This document shows, piece after piece, positions 54,577-64,000 of a DNA stretch of 64,000 nt (position 1 is its first letter; each line of letters begins with the position of its first letter). The stretch spans positions 282,494 to 346,493 of the forward strand of contig GG745341.1 of NCBI GenBank assembly GCA_000151295.1. The letters run 5' to 3'. The DNA is from Allomyces macrogynus ATCC 38327. Its lineage: Eukaryota; Blastocladiomycota; Blastocladiomycetes; Blastocladiales; Blastocladiaceae. The translations under genes were made by a program, and so were the position numbers. The notes under the pieces were generated by a model. It was given only the letters and a program-made list of their open reading frames with translations. It searched no databases and was not told the origin of the DNA.

Positions 54577-56550
54577 ATGTCCCGGACTGCCGTTGCCAAC
54601 TTGCTCCGCGTCTCGGCCGTTTCGCTGGCCCGCGCGCCGACGGTGGCCCCGCGGCCGCTTCTTTCCGCTGTCCGCTCGCTGCACGCGTCTGGTATTGCTT
54701 GTTCGACGCTTAGCAGCGGCGTTTGCACCGGACCCGGTCCCTGATTGCTCTCGACTTTACTGCAGCCGCAACCATGGCGCCTCGCAAGCGCAAGGTCTTC
54801 ACGTACGAGAACCTCAACCCACATGTCAAGCAAGCCGAATATGCCGTGCGCGGTGAGCTCGCGATCCGCGCCGAGGCCCTCCGCAAGGTCGATTCAATTT
54901 TCCTGCTCCACGTGCGCGAAGTGGATACGGAACTGACCAAATCATGTTTCTGTGTAGACGCTCGATTCGGATCAGGCGTCGACGCTGTCGTTCGACAAGA
55001 TTGTCAACTGCAACAGTGCGTACGCCGCGGTAGTCGCGGCAAATTACGGTCATCGAGCACAATATGATCGCGACTGATGCTCTTGTGACCCCTCCACCAG
55101 TCGGCAACCCTCAGCAGCTCGGCCAGCAGCCGATCACGTTCTTGCGCCAAGTCTCGTCGCTGCTCGAGTACCCGGCGCTTCTCGACGACCGTAACCGTGA
55201 GGCCACGCTCAAGCTGTTCCCGGCCGACGCGATTGACCGTGCCAAGGACATGTCCAAGGCGATAGGGTCGCTCGGCGCTTACTCGCACTCGATGGGCATT
55301 CCTGCCATTCGCAACAGCGTGGCCAAGTTCATGGAGGGTGCGTCATGCTTCTCCACCTGCACTCTGCTCACAGCTTGCGACTGATTATTCGCCTCCGCTC
55401 CGGCAGAGCGCGACGGTTTCCCGGCCAACCCGGACCACATTTTCCTGACGGCCGGTGCGTCGCCCGGCGTGCAGACGATTCTGCAGGCACTGATCGCGCA
55501 CGACCAAGTGGGCGTGCTCGTTCCGATCCCGCAGTACCCACTCTACACGGCGGCCATTTCGCTGTGCAACGGCCGCGCCGTGCCCTACTACCTCGACGAG
55601 GAGGGCGCATGGACGATGCGTGCCGACGAAGTGCGCCGCGCGATTGCCGAGGCGCGTAACGGCGGCACCGACGTGCGCGCGCTCTGCGTGATCAACCCGG
55701 GCAACCCGACGGGCAACGTCTTGAGCAAGACCGATATGGAGGCGATCATCAAACTGTGCCACAAGGAGGGGCTCCTGCTTATGGCCGACGAGGTGTACCA
55801 GACCAACGTCTATTACCCGAAGGAGCAGCCGTGGTACTCGTTCAAGCACGTGCTGTGCTCGATGGGTGGCGACGTAGCCAAGGAGGTCGAGCTCGTCTCG
55901 TTCCATTCGATTTCCAAGGGTATGATTGGCGAGTGTGGTCGCCGTGGCGGGTACTTTGAGGTCGTGAATGTCGACCCGCGCACGATCGAGGAGCTCTACA
56001 AGATTGCTTCGATCTCGCTGTGCCCGAACGTGCAGGGTCAGGTCGCGGTACGTCGTCTCCCTGTGGACGTGTTTGGGGCGTTGCGGATGCCATCTCACCC
56101 CTCTCCCCTCCACCCACACGAATCCAGGTCGACATCATGGTCAACCCGCCGCAGCCCGGATCCGAGTCGTACGACCTGTACAACACGGAAATGACGCACC
56201 TCTACGAGTCGCTCAAGCGCCGTGCCGAAAAGGTCGCGGCCGCGCTCAACCAGCTCGAGGGCGTGCAGTGCAACCGCGCCGACGGCGCCATGTACCTGTT
56301 CCCGAAGATCACGCTCCCGCAGCGCGCGATCGAGGCGGCCGAGGAGGCCGGCAAGGAGGCGGATGCCTTCTACACGCTCGCCTTGCTCGATGCGACCGGC
56401 GTGTGCACGGTGCCCGGGTCCGGGTTCCTGCAGCGGCCGGGCACGTTCCATTTCCGGTCGACGTTCCTGCCGCCGGAGGACGAGCTGGACGGGTTTATTG
56501 CCCGGCTGTCCAAGTTCCACAAGGAGTTCTTTGACAAGTACCGCGGCTGA
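54577..56550 (+). CDS. Alanine aminotransferase, mitochondrial form
   Basis: PLP enzyme interconverting alanine + 2-oxoglutarate and pyruvate + glutamate. Six exons: 54577-54691, 54766-54887, 54958-55015, 55101-55337, 55407-56047 and 56128-56550; 531 residues. Exon 1 is a basic, Ala/Ser-rich presequence (RSLHAS), then FTYENLNPHVKQAEYAVRGE, NPQQLGQQPITFLRQV, SLGAYSHSMG, IPIPQYPLYTAAIS, ALCVINPGNPTGNVLS, LLMADEVYQTNVYY, and the PLP-lysine motif SFHSISKGMIGECGRRGGY. This signature identifies the ALT branch. The ATG at 54775 in exon 2 could give a cytosolic isoform. Confidence 0.95.
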
Positions 56551-56707
56551 GTGGGCCAGTGGAGTGTGGAGTGGGGTGCAGGGGCGCTGTAATATTATAT
56601 GAAATCGTTGGACTCCCGCGACCTGTCCTGCTCAATGGCGCGACTTGGCTTGACGTTGGGAATCTGGGATGGCACCGGATCACAAAAGTACGAGAACATC
56701 AATTGTT

Positions 56708-57979
56708 TTACTCGGCAATCTGCCAAATCCGCACGACCCCGTCGTCGCCGCACGTCGCCAACAAGTGCGCCAGCGCCGGGTGCGGGTTCCATGCGACGCA
56801 GTTCACGTCGCACTCGCCGTGCGGCCGTTCGAGCACGCTGCGACGCACCAACCCCAACCCGGTCCATTCCCAGATAATCACCGTGTTGTCACCGGCGGCC
56901 GACGCGATCCATGGCCGGTGCTTGTTCCATGCGACCGAGTAGATGGGACGAGTGTGCGCATTGGCCACAGTGGCCAGCGGGTGGATCGACTCCGCCGAGT
57001 CGTACTGCCACACGCGCAGCGAAAGGTCGTCAGAGCAGGTGACTGAACAGCAATGGTCAGTGCGGTCCTTGTCGATTTGCCCGGATGCGTTGGTAGAACG
57101 TACTGAAGTGGCGGCCTTCGCGGTCAAAGTCGATCCCCCACACGGTCGACTCGTGGCCCTGCACGACCTTAGTACAGTACCAGTCGTCGTGGTCGTCCTT
57201 CCAGAACCGGATCGTGTCGTCATAGGAGACGGACGCGAGCACTTCCTCGGTCGGGTGCCACATGACCATTTTCACGTCTTGCGTGTGCTCTTGCAGCACG
57301 CTCAGGCACTCAAAGTCGTTGTCCTCGAGAACTAGATGAAGCGGCGCGGGTGCGATCGTGAGGGGTCGATATTCGCAACAGAAAACAACGATACGCGAGC
57401 ACGCGTGTGTACCTTCCCAGATCCACACCGATTTGTCGCGCGAACAGGTGGCCAGCAACCCGCCGTCGGCGCTCCATGCGACGGCCTTGGCCTCGTTCTC
57501 GTGGCCCTCGAGCGTGGCCGCGTAATCGTACTCGAGCTCTACGCGCCCGCCGCAATCATCGCGATCAGCCCACCAATCCTCCACACCTTACCAATCAGAA
57601 ACAACGCGACCGCACCCGATTCCTTGGCTGACGGATCCTTATCCCAAATCCCAATTGTCGCATCAAACGACGCCGTCGCCAGGACATTGCCGTTCGGCGC
57701 AAACGCGACCGACCGAACCGTGCGCTTGTGACCGCCGTCCAGCAACGACTTGCAGTCCCACGCGTGCGGCTGGAGGGTGGACGTGCTTGCTGCCTTGGCA
57801 GAGGACAGGACTTGGGCGTTGACGGGACCCCAGATGCGCACGGTCTTGTCGCTGCTGCTCGAGGCGAGCAGCGTGCCCGATGGATGCCACGACAGCGACC
57901 AGACGGGCTCGGCGTGGCCGGTAAGCTCGGCGATCAGAGTCGCGCCGCGCGCGGATTTGCTGGTGGTTGCTTGGTCCAT
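56708..57979 (-). CDS. CIA1: CIA1/CIAO1, cytosolic Fe-S assembly WD40 protein
   Basis: Seven-bladed WD40 scaffold of the CIA targeting complex that delivers Fe-S clusters to nuclear and cytosolic proteins. Exons 57616-57979, 57413-57538, 57104-57331 and 56708-57042, in phase; 350 residues. Blades are visible as [111 protein letters not shown] and [11 protein letters not shown]. The [13 protein letters not shown] and HTQDVK motifs are specific to CIA1. Length matches the family. Confidence 0.95.
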
Positions 57980-58200
57980 GGAGGTGGTTGGAAATGGGTG
58001 GGTCTGGTCGCGATTGATGTTGACGTGAAGGAAGGGATTGGGATGGAGAATTACACAGGTCCCAGACGGTCCATCGATTCAGTCGCACGTGCTCGCGATG
58101 AACCATCGGCCGCTCTCGCTTTCGTTTCGCTCGGCCAGCTCGCTCGCAAGCGAGCTGCTCGTTGTTCAATCTTGACTCCAGCGCAACGACTTGCCGCAAC

Positions 58201-59597
58201 ATGTCCTCCAGCACCGGTCACGATGCATTGCTAGCCAGCGACGCGGCCGCGCCCGCGTCGACGACCGCACCACCCGCTCCTCCATCAACGACCACGACCC
58301 CTGCGGCCAAACCCATGTTCAAGAAAAAGATGATTGCGCGCGGCAACCGCAAATTCCGCACGCGCGCCGACGAACCCGACAATGACGACACGAGCTCGCC
58401 AGCACCCGACGCCAACGGAGATAACGGCGACAACGAACCTGTCACGAGCATCCTGTCCGACATCAAGGAGGCCAGGAAAGTTCGCGCCAAACCGCGTGGG
58501 ATTGATGTCGAGACGCTGCTCAAGCCAGTATCAGCCGACGCGGGTGCGGCAAGTGGGGGTAAGGGGAACACGTCGGATATCACCAAGCTGCACACGATTA
58601 CGCATGGTGGACTGGTGGATATGAGCAAGTGCGTTGTTAAGGTGGTGTGCTGGCACAAATTAAGGGTAGTTTTGTCTGACTGGATGGTCGTCGATGGAAA
58701 TAGAGAAAAGGATGGGTACCTCACGTCTTTTACGGGAACCAACAAGACGCTCGATGCGACAAAGCACATGTGCGTGCTCTCCGCCTCTTTTTTCACTGAA
58801 ATTGCGCTCCGGGCTCACCGAATACGTTCACGCCAGGGAGCGCTTCATCGAGCAAGAGATGGCCAAAAAGCGCGGAAAGGTCACTGACGAGCCGCAGGCC
58901 GAAAAGCCCAAGGCCGTCTCCTACGAGGATGAGCTCTTTGAGATCCCCGAGCACCTGCGCGTCGCGGCGCCCGAGGTCAAGGAGGGCAACGTGACGGCAT
59001 CCGCGGCCATGCTCACCGCGATCCCCGAAGTCGACTTGGGCCAACAGTACAAGCCTCTTTTTTTATTACCCCCGACTCGCACCGCACCTTATCGAGCGCA
59101 ATCTCTGACCGTCCCTTCTCCACTCTAGCGCTCGCGTCAAGGCCCTCGAAAAAGCCGAGGAATTCCGGTCCACCATGCAGCAACTGCACCAGAGCGGCGG
59201 CGCCCTGCCCGCCGACTTTGACGAGGGCGACCTGACGCCCGACCAGGCGCGCGACTTGGCCTTCTCGCACAACCCGTTCCCGAGCATGCGGTGGCGCATC
59301 TCGCGACGCACGCGCGAGACCCTTTTTGACCTGCACGCCGCGCAGGATATCTTGCACGAGACGGCACGCGGTGGACGGCGTGGAAGTGGTGGGATCGTCA
59401 CGAATGATGAGACGCTGCGCCAGCAACTCGAGGCCGATGCGCGGTTGGCCGAAGGCAGCTCGTCGGCGGGACCGCGTGGGAAGGGGTACTCGTCCGCTGC
59501 GGAAGTGGTCGCGTCACGGTTCTTGCGTGGGGGCGCGGATGTGGATCGCGCAGGGGCAGTGACCCCGCCAGATGCGAAGCGGCCGCGGTTGGCATGA
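58201..59597 (+). CDS. TLS1: TLS1 / C9orf78 family splicing-associated protein
   Basis: Exons 58201-58628, 58704-58769, 58837-59046 and 59129-59597, in phase; 390 residues. Family landmarks appear in order: a basic start (KKKMIARGNRKFRTR), THGGLVDMSK, LTSFTGTNKTLDATKHM, ERFIEQEMAKKRGK, YEDELFEIPEHLRV and AAMLTAIPEVDLG. These match human C9orf78 and S. pombe Tls1, which bind the spliceosomal helicase Brr2. The C-terminal third (about 240-390) is not similar to those proteins and includes DFDEGDLTPDQARDLAFSHN. The first 80 residues are low complexity. Confidence 0.88.
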
Positions 59598-59777
59598 TGC
59601 GCTGGGGATTAGAGAGGTAGGTGGAGGATCATCTTGTACAGTTCATTTCAAATCGTGCATTCAGTGGTGTGATTCTCGCTGAAACAGATTCGCAGACACG
59701 CTCGAAAATGGGTGGACACGGATCATGAACGCGATACATAACTAAAAACCGTCGACTTCGGCACACAAAACTATGCT

Positions 59778-61624
59778 TTACGCGGTCCACTTGAGCCCGA
59801 CCTTGTCCTGCACCTCCGTGCACCGGTCGAGAATCGCGCGCACATGCTCGCGCACGCCAATCTTGCCTGCACCCACCTGCATTTCCAGGTTCGTGATGGG
59901 CGCCGTCAGCGACGACGAGACGCCCGCAACCGTGGTCGCGTTGCGACGCATCGCGTTCAGTTCCTGAATCCCCTCAGAGACAAGCGACCGCAGCGGCCAG
60001 TGTTCGGCAAACCACTGCTCAACGGCCTCGCGCGACTCAAACGCAAAGTCGCCGACTGACGACTCCTCGCCACGCACGACGCGGCGCACATCCTCCTCCG
60101 CGGGCATCGCCAGGAACCGGTGCGGATACTGGTCGTACGACGTCGCGCGCAGCAGCGGGACCGGCGCGTGTTCCGGCGGCGGGAGCAGCAGCGCGTCCAT
60201 TTCGGCCGTCGACAGGTTGCCGGACTTCCACTGCGGCTGCGTCGGCGGCTTGGTAAACAACTTGGCGGTCACCCCCTCGACGAAATCCGGGTGATTCATA
60301 ATGTTGTTGACGAGCGTCCACTCAAACTGGAACGCCGACGCGATATCGAGCGTCTTGCCCTTGCGCACTTGCCGCAGCGTCAGGTGCAGCGACAGCGGCG
60401 ACATGGCCTGCAGCGTGGCCAGCGTCTTCTTGGCAAACTCCGACTCGTGCGCCTCGAGCGCGGCAATGATCTCCTCAATCGTGTCGTACTTGAAGCATGC
60501 GTCGATGATCGGCCGGTTGGCTTGCAGCGCAGCGGACGGCTGCGGCGCCTCGGCGAATTCCTCGATCGCCGCGTTCACCACACCCCAGTCGGAGACTTCG
60601 AGCTCGCAAAGACGGTCGGTCAGAGCGGGGATCCGCTCCGACGGGACGTAGTGCGTGCCAATGCGCGCAGTGACGACGTCGGAACCGAGCAGACGGTCGC
60701 CCGTCAATGCCAGGTACGTGCCGAGCTCGCCGTCGAGCCTCGGCAGGAAGAAGGTGCCGCCGACATCCGGGAAGAGACCAATGGCCGTCTCGGGCATGGC
60801 GAAGATGGTCTTCTCGGTCGCGACGCGGAAGGGCGCGTGCACTGAGATGCCAACACCACCACCCACTACAAGTTGCAGGCTCGTGGGTCAGAAGAGACCC
60901 ATGACGGTCAAGTCAAGGAAGTTCACGAGGTGGAGCGTACTCGTGATGCCGTCGATGAGGGCAACAAACGGCTTGGGCGTCGTCGCAATGTAGTGGTTGA
61001 GCTGGTACTCTTCTTTCATGAAGATGGCCGCCTCTGCGGGCTTCCCGTCCTTGATCTTGTCGACGAGCGCTATTTGCGGTGCAGAAACAGGTGGTCAGCA
61101 CGACGGTATTAGCGCACTACGCCGTTGATTTGATTGAGCGTACTCTTGACATCGCCGCCAGCGCAAAACGCCTTGGGGTGGTCGCTCTTGAGAATGATCA
61201 CATTGCACATGTCGGACGCCTCCCACGCCTAACCAACGGAACCGACCGGAATGGTGAACAACATGTCCACCCGACACTGATGTTGATCGGGCAAGCGAGC
61301 AAGCGCACCATGAGCTGCGGGGTCATGGTGCGGATCATTTCGACATTGAGCGCGTTGAAGCTCGCGGGCCGGTTGAGCGTGAAAATGCGGCCGCCGAGAC
61401 TCTTGCGCTGCAGCACCTCGAGCGTGCTCGGCTTCTGCTGCGGGGCCTGCGCCGCCGCCGTCGTGGAGAACTAAGGGATCGAATCATCGTGGGGATCACG
61501 GTTGAGCTGGGTGGTAGAGGATTTGCTGGTTATCGTGGAGGCAATGGCTGCTCACCATACGCGCGGACGGGGCACGCAGCGAGCGCGCCAGGTTGAGAAC
61601 TCGCATCGTGCTGCGGGTCGTCAT
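59778..61624 (-). CDS. HIBCH: 3-hydroxyisobutyryl-CoA hydrolase (HIBCH)
   Basis: Mitochondrial enzyme of valine breakdown, hydrolysing 3-hydroxyisobutyryl-CoA. Exons 61556-61624, 61309-61470, 61144-61228, 60941-61069 and 59778-60865, in phase; 510 residues. Exon 1 and the start of exon 2 form the presequence (RSLRAPSARMFSTTAAA). Crotonase motifs: GGRIFTLNRPASFNALN, AFCAGGD (oxyanion hole), VALIDGITMGGGVGISVHAP, FAMPETAIGLFPDVGGTFFL with the catalytic Glu/Asp pair, and MSPLSLHLTLRQV. HIBCH rather than enoyl-CoA hydratase because of SVHAPFRVATEK and the long C-terminus, here about 110 residues longer than human. Confidence 0.94.
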
Positions 61625-61897
61625 TTTCGAAGGTGCCGCGAGCGTCGCTTGACGGTGCTGTCGATTCTTTCTCGTGGGGAATCCAACGAGGTGGAGCGAC
61701 TGTCAATAAGGCACGTGATGGATTCAAATGGTCGCAAATCAATCTCACTCACTTCATTTTGGCATCCCCTTGTCCTCGACCTTTCAAGTTGCAAAGACGA
61801 CCACTGAGTCGACAACCAACGCCGAGTCTCGCCACTTGCTGCAAGTTGACGAACGCGCGGGGAAACGGCCGCTGCTTTGAAGCGATCAGGGCTCGCG

Positions 61898-64000
61898 ATG
61901 CCCGACGTTGCCGCAACTGGCACGAGCGAGAGCGGCAGCAAGGTGGATGGTGCAGTCGCCGACCATGGCCCCAAGATTCCCGAGATTAACGCCAATCCGA
62001 CGAATGAAGGCAGCCATGGGTCGGTCAGCTCTGTGCGCATTGGCTGGATGATGATCACCGACTGAACTTGCAAGAATAGACTCACGGCAGTGCACGACCC
62101 TGCGGTTCGCACAAGGCAGCTCGAGCAGGATAAGGAGCAGCTCGTCGCGTACTTGTTGGAAGGTGCCCGCGCGCGCCAGGCCTTGTCGCTTCCCGATGGG
62201 ATCACGGCGCTCGATCAGTACGATGCGTCACTGCTCCATCGTGATCCTGTGGAGAGCTTCGCTGAGCCGCCATTTTGTTCGGATAGGCTGGATCTGGTGC
62301 AGGTCAATGTTGCTGCTCTCCTCGCGCAGCTGAGGAGCAGCGAGGGCCGCGCCGTCGTTCTATCAGATTGGATACGCCGTGCTCCCGAGCCCAGGGCGAC
62401 CCCGGCGGCCCCAATCACCGCGGCTCTTGCACCGCTCCGTCACCGGCCCGCTCCTCCGCTGCCACCGCGAAAGCCGTCGGTGGAGCCGCCCAGTCCAACA
62501 GTTCCAGCACTCGGCTTCGTCCATGCACCTCAAAAACCAGCACCCGCACCTGTTCATGTGCCAGGACCCGCATCTTCACCCGCGAACCCCGCTCCTATCT
62601 CTTTGCGCCAGCCGCAGCTCCAGTCTCTCCCGCCGTCGCCTCGTACATTGGACTTGCCACGCTCTCCGCTGCTGCCCGTAACCCGCGACCCCCTCTGGCC
62701 TGATCCCGCGCAAAGCGTGTACCCGACATTCCGCGAGCAGGCGCGCGTGGATCTCGGCACGCGCTTTGGCCACCGCTGGCCGTTCTCAACATTTGCCTCG
62801 CACCCGCTCTCGCTCGACCACTTGAACCAGGCCGCGTTTGAAGTGCTCATGTTTGCGACACGGCACCATGCGCGAACGTCGCTCACGATGCGCGTCGTCA
62901 TGAACCACTTTCGCCCGCTGCTTGACGTGAGCCTGAGACGCCACAGATTAACCGAGGATCTCGTGCTCGATATCGTTCGATCTGACCGTGCGTGCGCGGA
63001 CCTGACGGCGTTCCGTGTCGCGCTTCTCGCTACCGCCGACCCGCACGTGTTTGCATCGGAAGTGGAGGAGTCGGACTGGCGCCGCCGGCAAGTCGATACG
63101 CTTCTGAATGACGTGGCGTTTGCCCTGATTCACCAACCGCCCGAGTGGAACGACCTGGTGCAAGTGCTTGATGCCGCGTGTGTCCTGCCGATTGACCAGG
63201 GCCGTGCTGGGACGCTTCTCGACGCGATCCACGACCCGCACCGTCTCCGATCTGCGAACAATTACGCTCGGACGCTCCTGTACGAGCGGCTCCTCGCGTG
63301 CTGCGTCGACCCGAGCGAGCCATGGCAGCTAATGACCGCCGACCCCAACGTCACGGTCGTCCTGACCGAAGCCAAGTCGGCGCTCGGCATCACTGATGTG
63401 GCGCACCACTACGCGTCGGCCAAAGTCTTCTACGTTGAGTACTGCAAGAACGGGTGCGCGCAAGCGCTCGACGTTGCGCACCGCGATCTGCATGATGCGT
63501 TGTCCATGGACGCGTCGATCGAGGTGAGCTACGTGGGCCAGCTGACGCTCGTGGAACTCGAGTCGTGCTTGCAGAACACGGTCTCGTCAATGCACGCGTG
63601 GTCAATGAGCCGGATGGCCGACTTCGACGCTCTCGCAGCCCTGCTCGACGAGATTGAGAACCCGAGAGCCGTGATGCCGACGCGGCTGTCGATTGGGATC
63701 GCGCTCGACCAGCAGCAGCCGTCGCCGGCGAACCGGTCCACGCTGAGACAACTCGTCACCAAGTCTAAGAAGCAGCAGTGCGGCAAGCTTCGGGCCGACC
63801 TGGAGGAAGGGAAGATCGATGTGCCCGCGCTCGTCGAGTGCGCTCAGAAGTTGCGGGAGGGTGTGGTGGCTGACTGGACGCTGCGGTGGCCCGTCATGCA
63901 GCGGACCATGTCGCCGAGCGCGTGGTCGGCGGCGATTGTCGACGTGGCACTCGCGTTCTTGGCCACCGACGTGCTGCATCCGCTGCCCCCGATGCGCGTC
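61898..64000 (+). CDS. Large protein of unknown function, truncated by window end
   Basis: Exon 1 61898-62019 and exon 2 from 62080 (60-bp intron, phase 2), then open without a stop to the window end, about 680 residues so far. The first 75 residues are hydrophilic; a Pro-rich linker follows around 130-215 (KPAPAPVHVPGPASSPANPA); the remainder is an all-helical region (LDHLNQAAFEVLMFATRHHA, QQPSPANRSTLRQLVTK) without recognisable repeats. The exon join is supported by a stop just upstream of exon 2 in the same frame. It is divergent from HIBCH with 273 bases between starts. No family recognised. Confidence 0.7.

Noticed and set aside
61621..62205. 194-codon minus-strand frame with a hydrophobic stretch between HIBCH and the last gene
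   Set aside because: I compared it with the 27-31 kb membrane family and found no shared motif; the plus-strand exon 1 of the last gene explains the region better.

Overview
This window is a GC-rich, intron-rich nuclear segment from a eukaryote, most likely a fungus and probably an early-diverging, flagellated one (Blastocladiomycota or chytrid grade). That placement is inference, not proof. Support comes from compact genes with many short introns (mostly 50-120 bp, GT-AG, often gtgcgt/gtacgt donors), a full set of single-copy eukaryotic genes, an Argonaute, and a leucine-rich-repeat protein of a type often linked to cilia. There is one 100-base N gap (37593-37692). Splice sites were chosen by reading frame and family conservation, so exon edges are predictions.

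Layout. 1-13.5 kb: the tail of an unknown gene, the chaperonin subunit CCT3, a small Cys-containing protein, MCM10, an unknown acidic protein, and NOP58 divergent from MLH1. 13.7-17 kb: an Argonaute with an in-frame TAG inside the PIWI domain. 18-27 kb: mitochondrial ribosomal protein bL17, BCKDH E2 (DBT, with apparent frameshifts), an LRR protein, a tiny RAMP4/SERP gene with an ATG-only first exon, and FBXO21. 27.5-35.9 kb: an accessory block, all on the minus strand, holding three tandem paralogues of an unrecognised short membrane protein followed by two tandemly duplicated cytochrome P450 genes with matching intron positions and promoter blocks. 36-46 kb: a DMT/EamA transporter, the gap, COQ7, CMC4, a 71-codon two-exon gene, a Mei2-like RRM protein, a Ser-rich protein and an AN1 zinc-finger protein with a CaaX-like end. 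46-64 kb: a Gln-rich protein, a TMEM184/DUF300 membrane protein, a Pro/Tyr-rich membrane protein, the eRF1 methyltransferase MTQ2, alanine aminotransferase, CIA1, TLS1/C9orf78, HIBCH and a large unknown protein running off the end.

The genes are mostly housekeeping and do not form an operon-like pathway. DBT and HIBCH both act in branched-chain amino acid (valine) breakdown but lie 40 kb apart. The best candidates for undescribed biology are the three-copy small membrane-protein family beside the duplicated P450s, and the Argonaute, which combines a premature TAG with an Arg at the fourth catalytic position. Clustered small frame breaks in DBT and TMEM184 suggest the assembly carries indel errors, so the Argonaute stop needs read-level checking.
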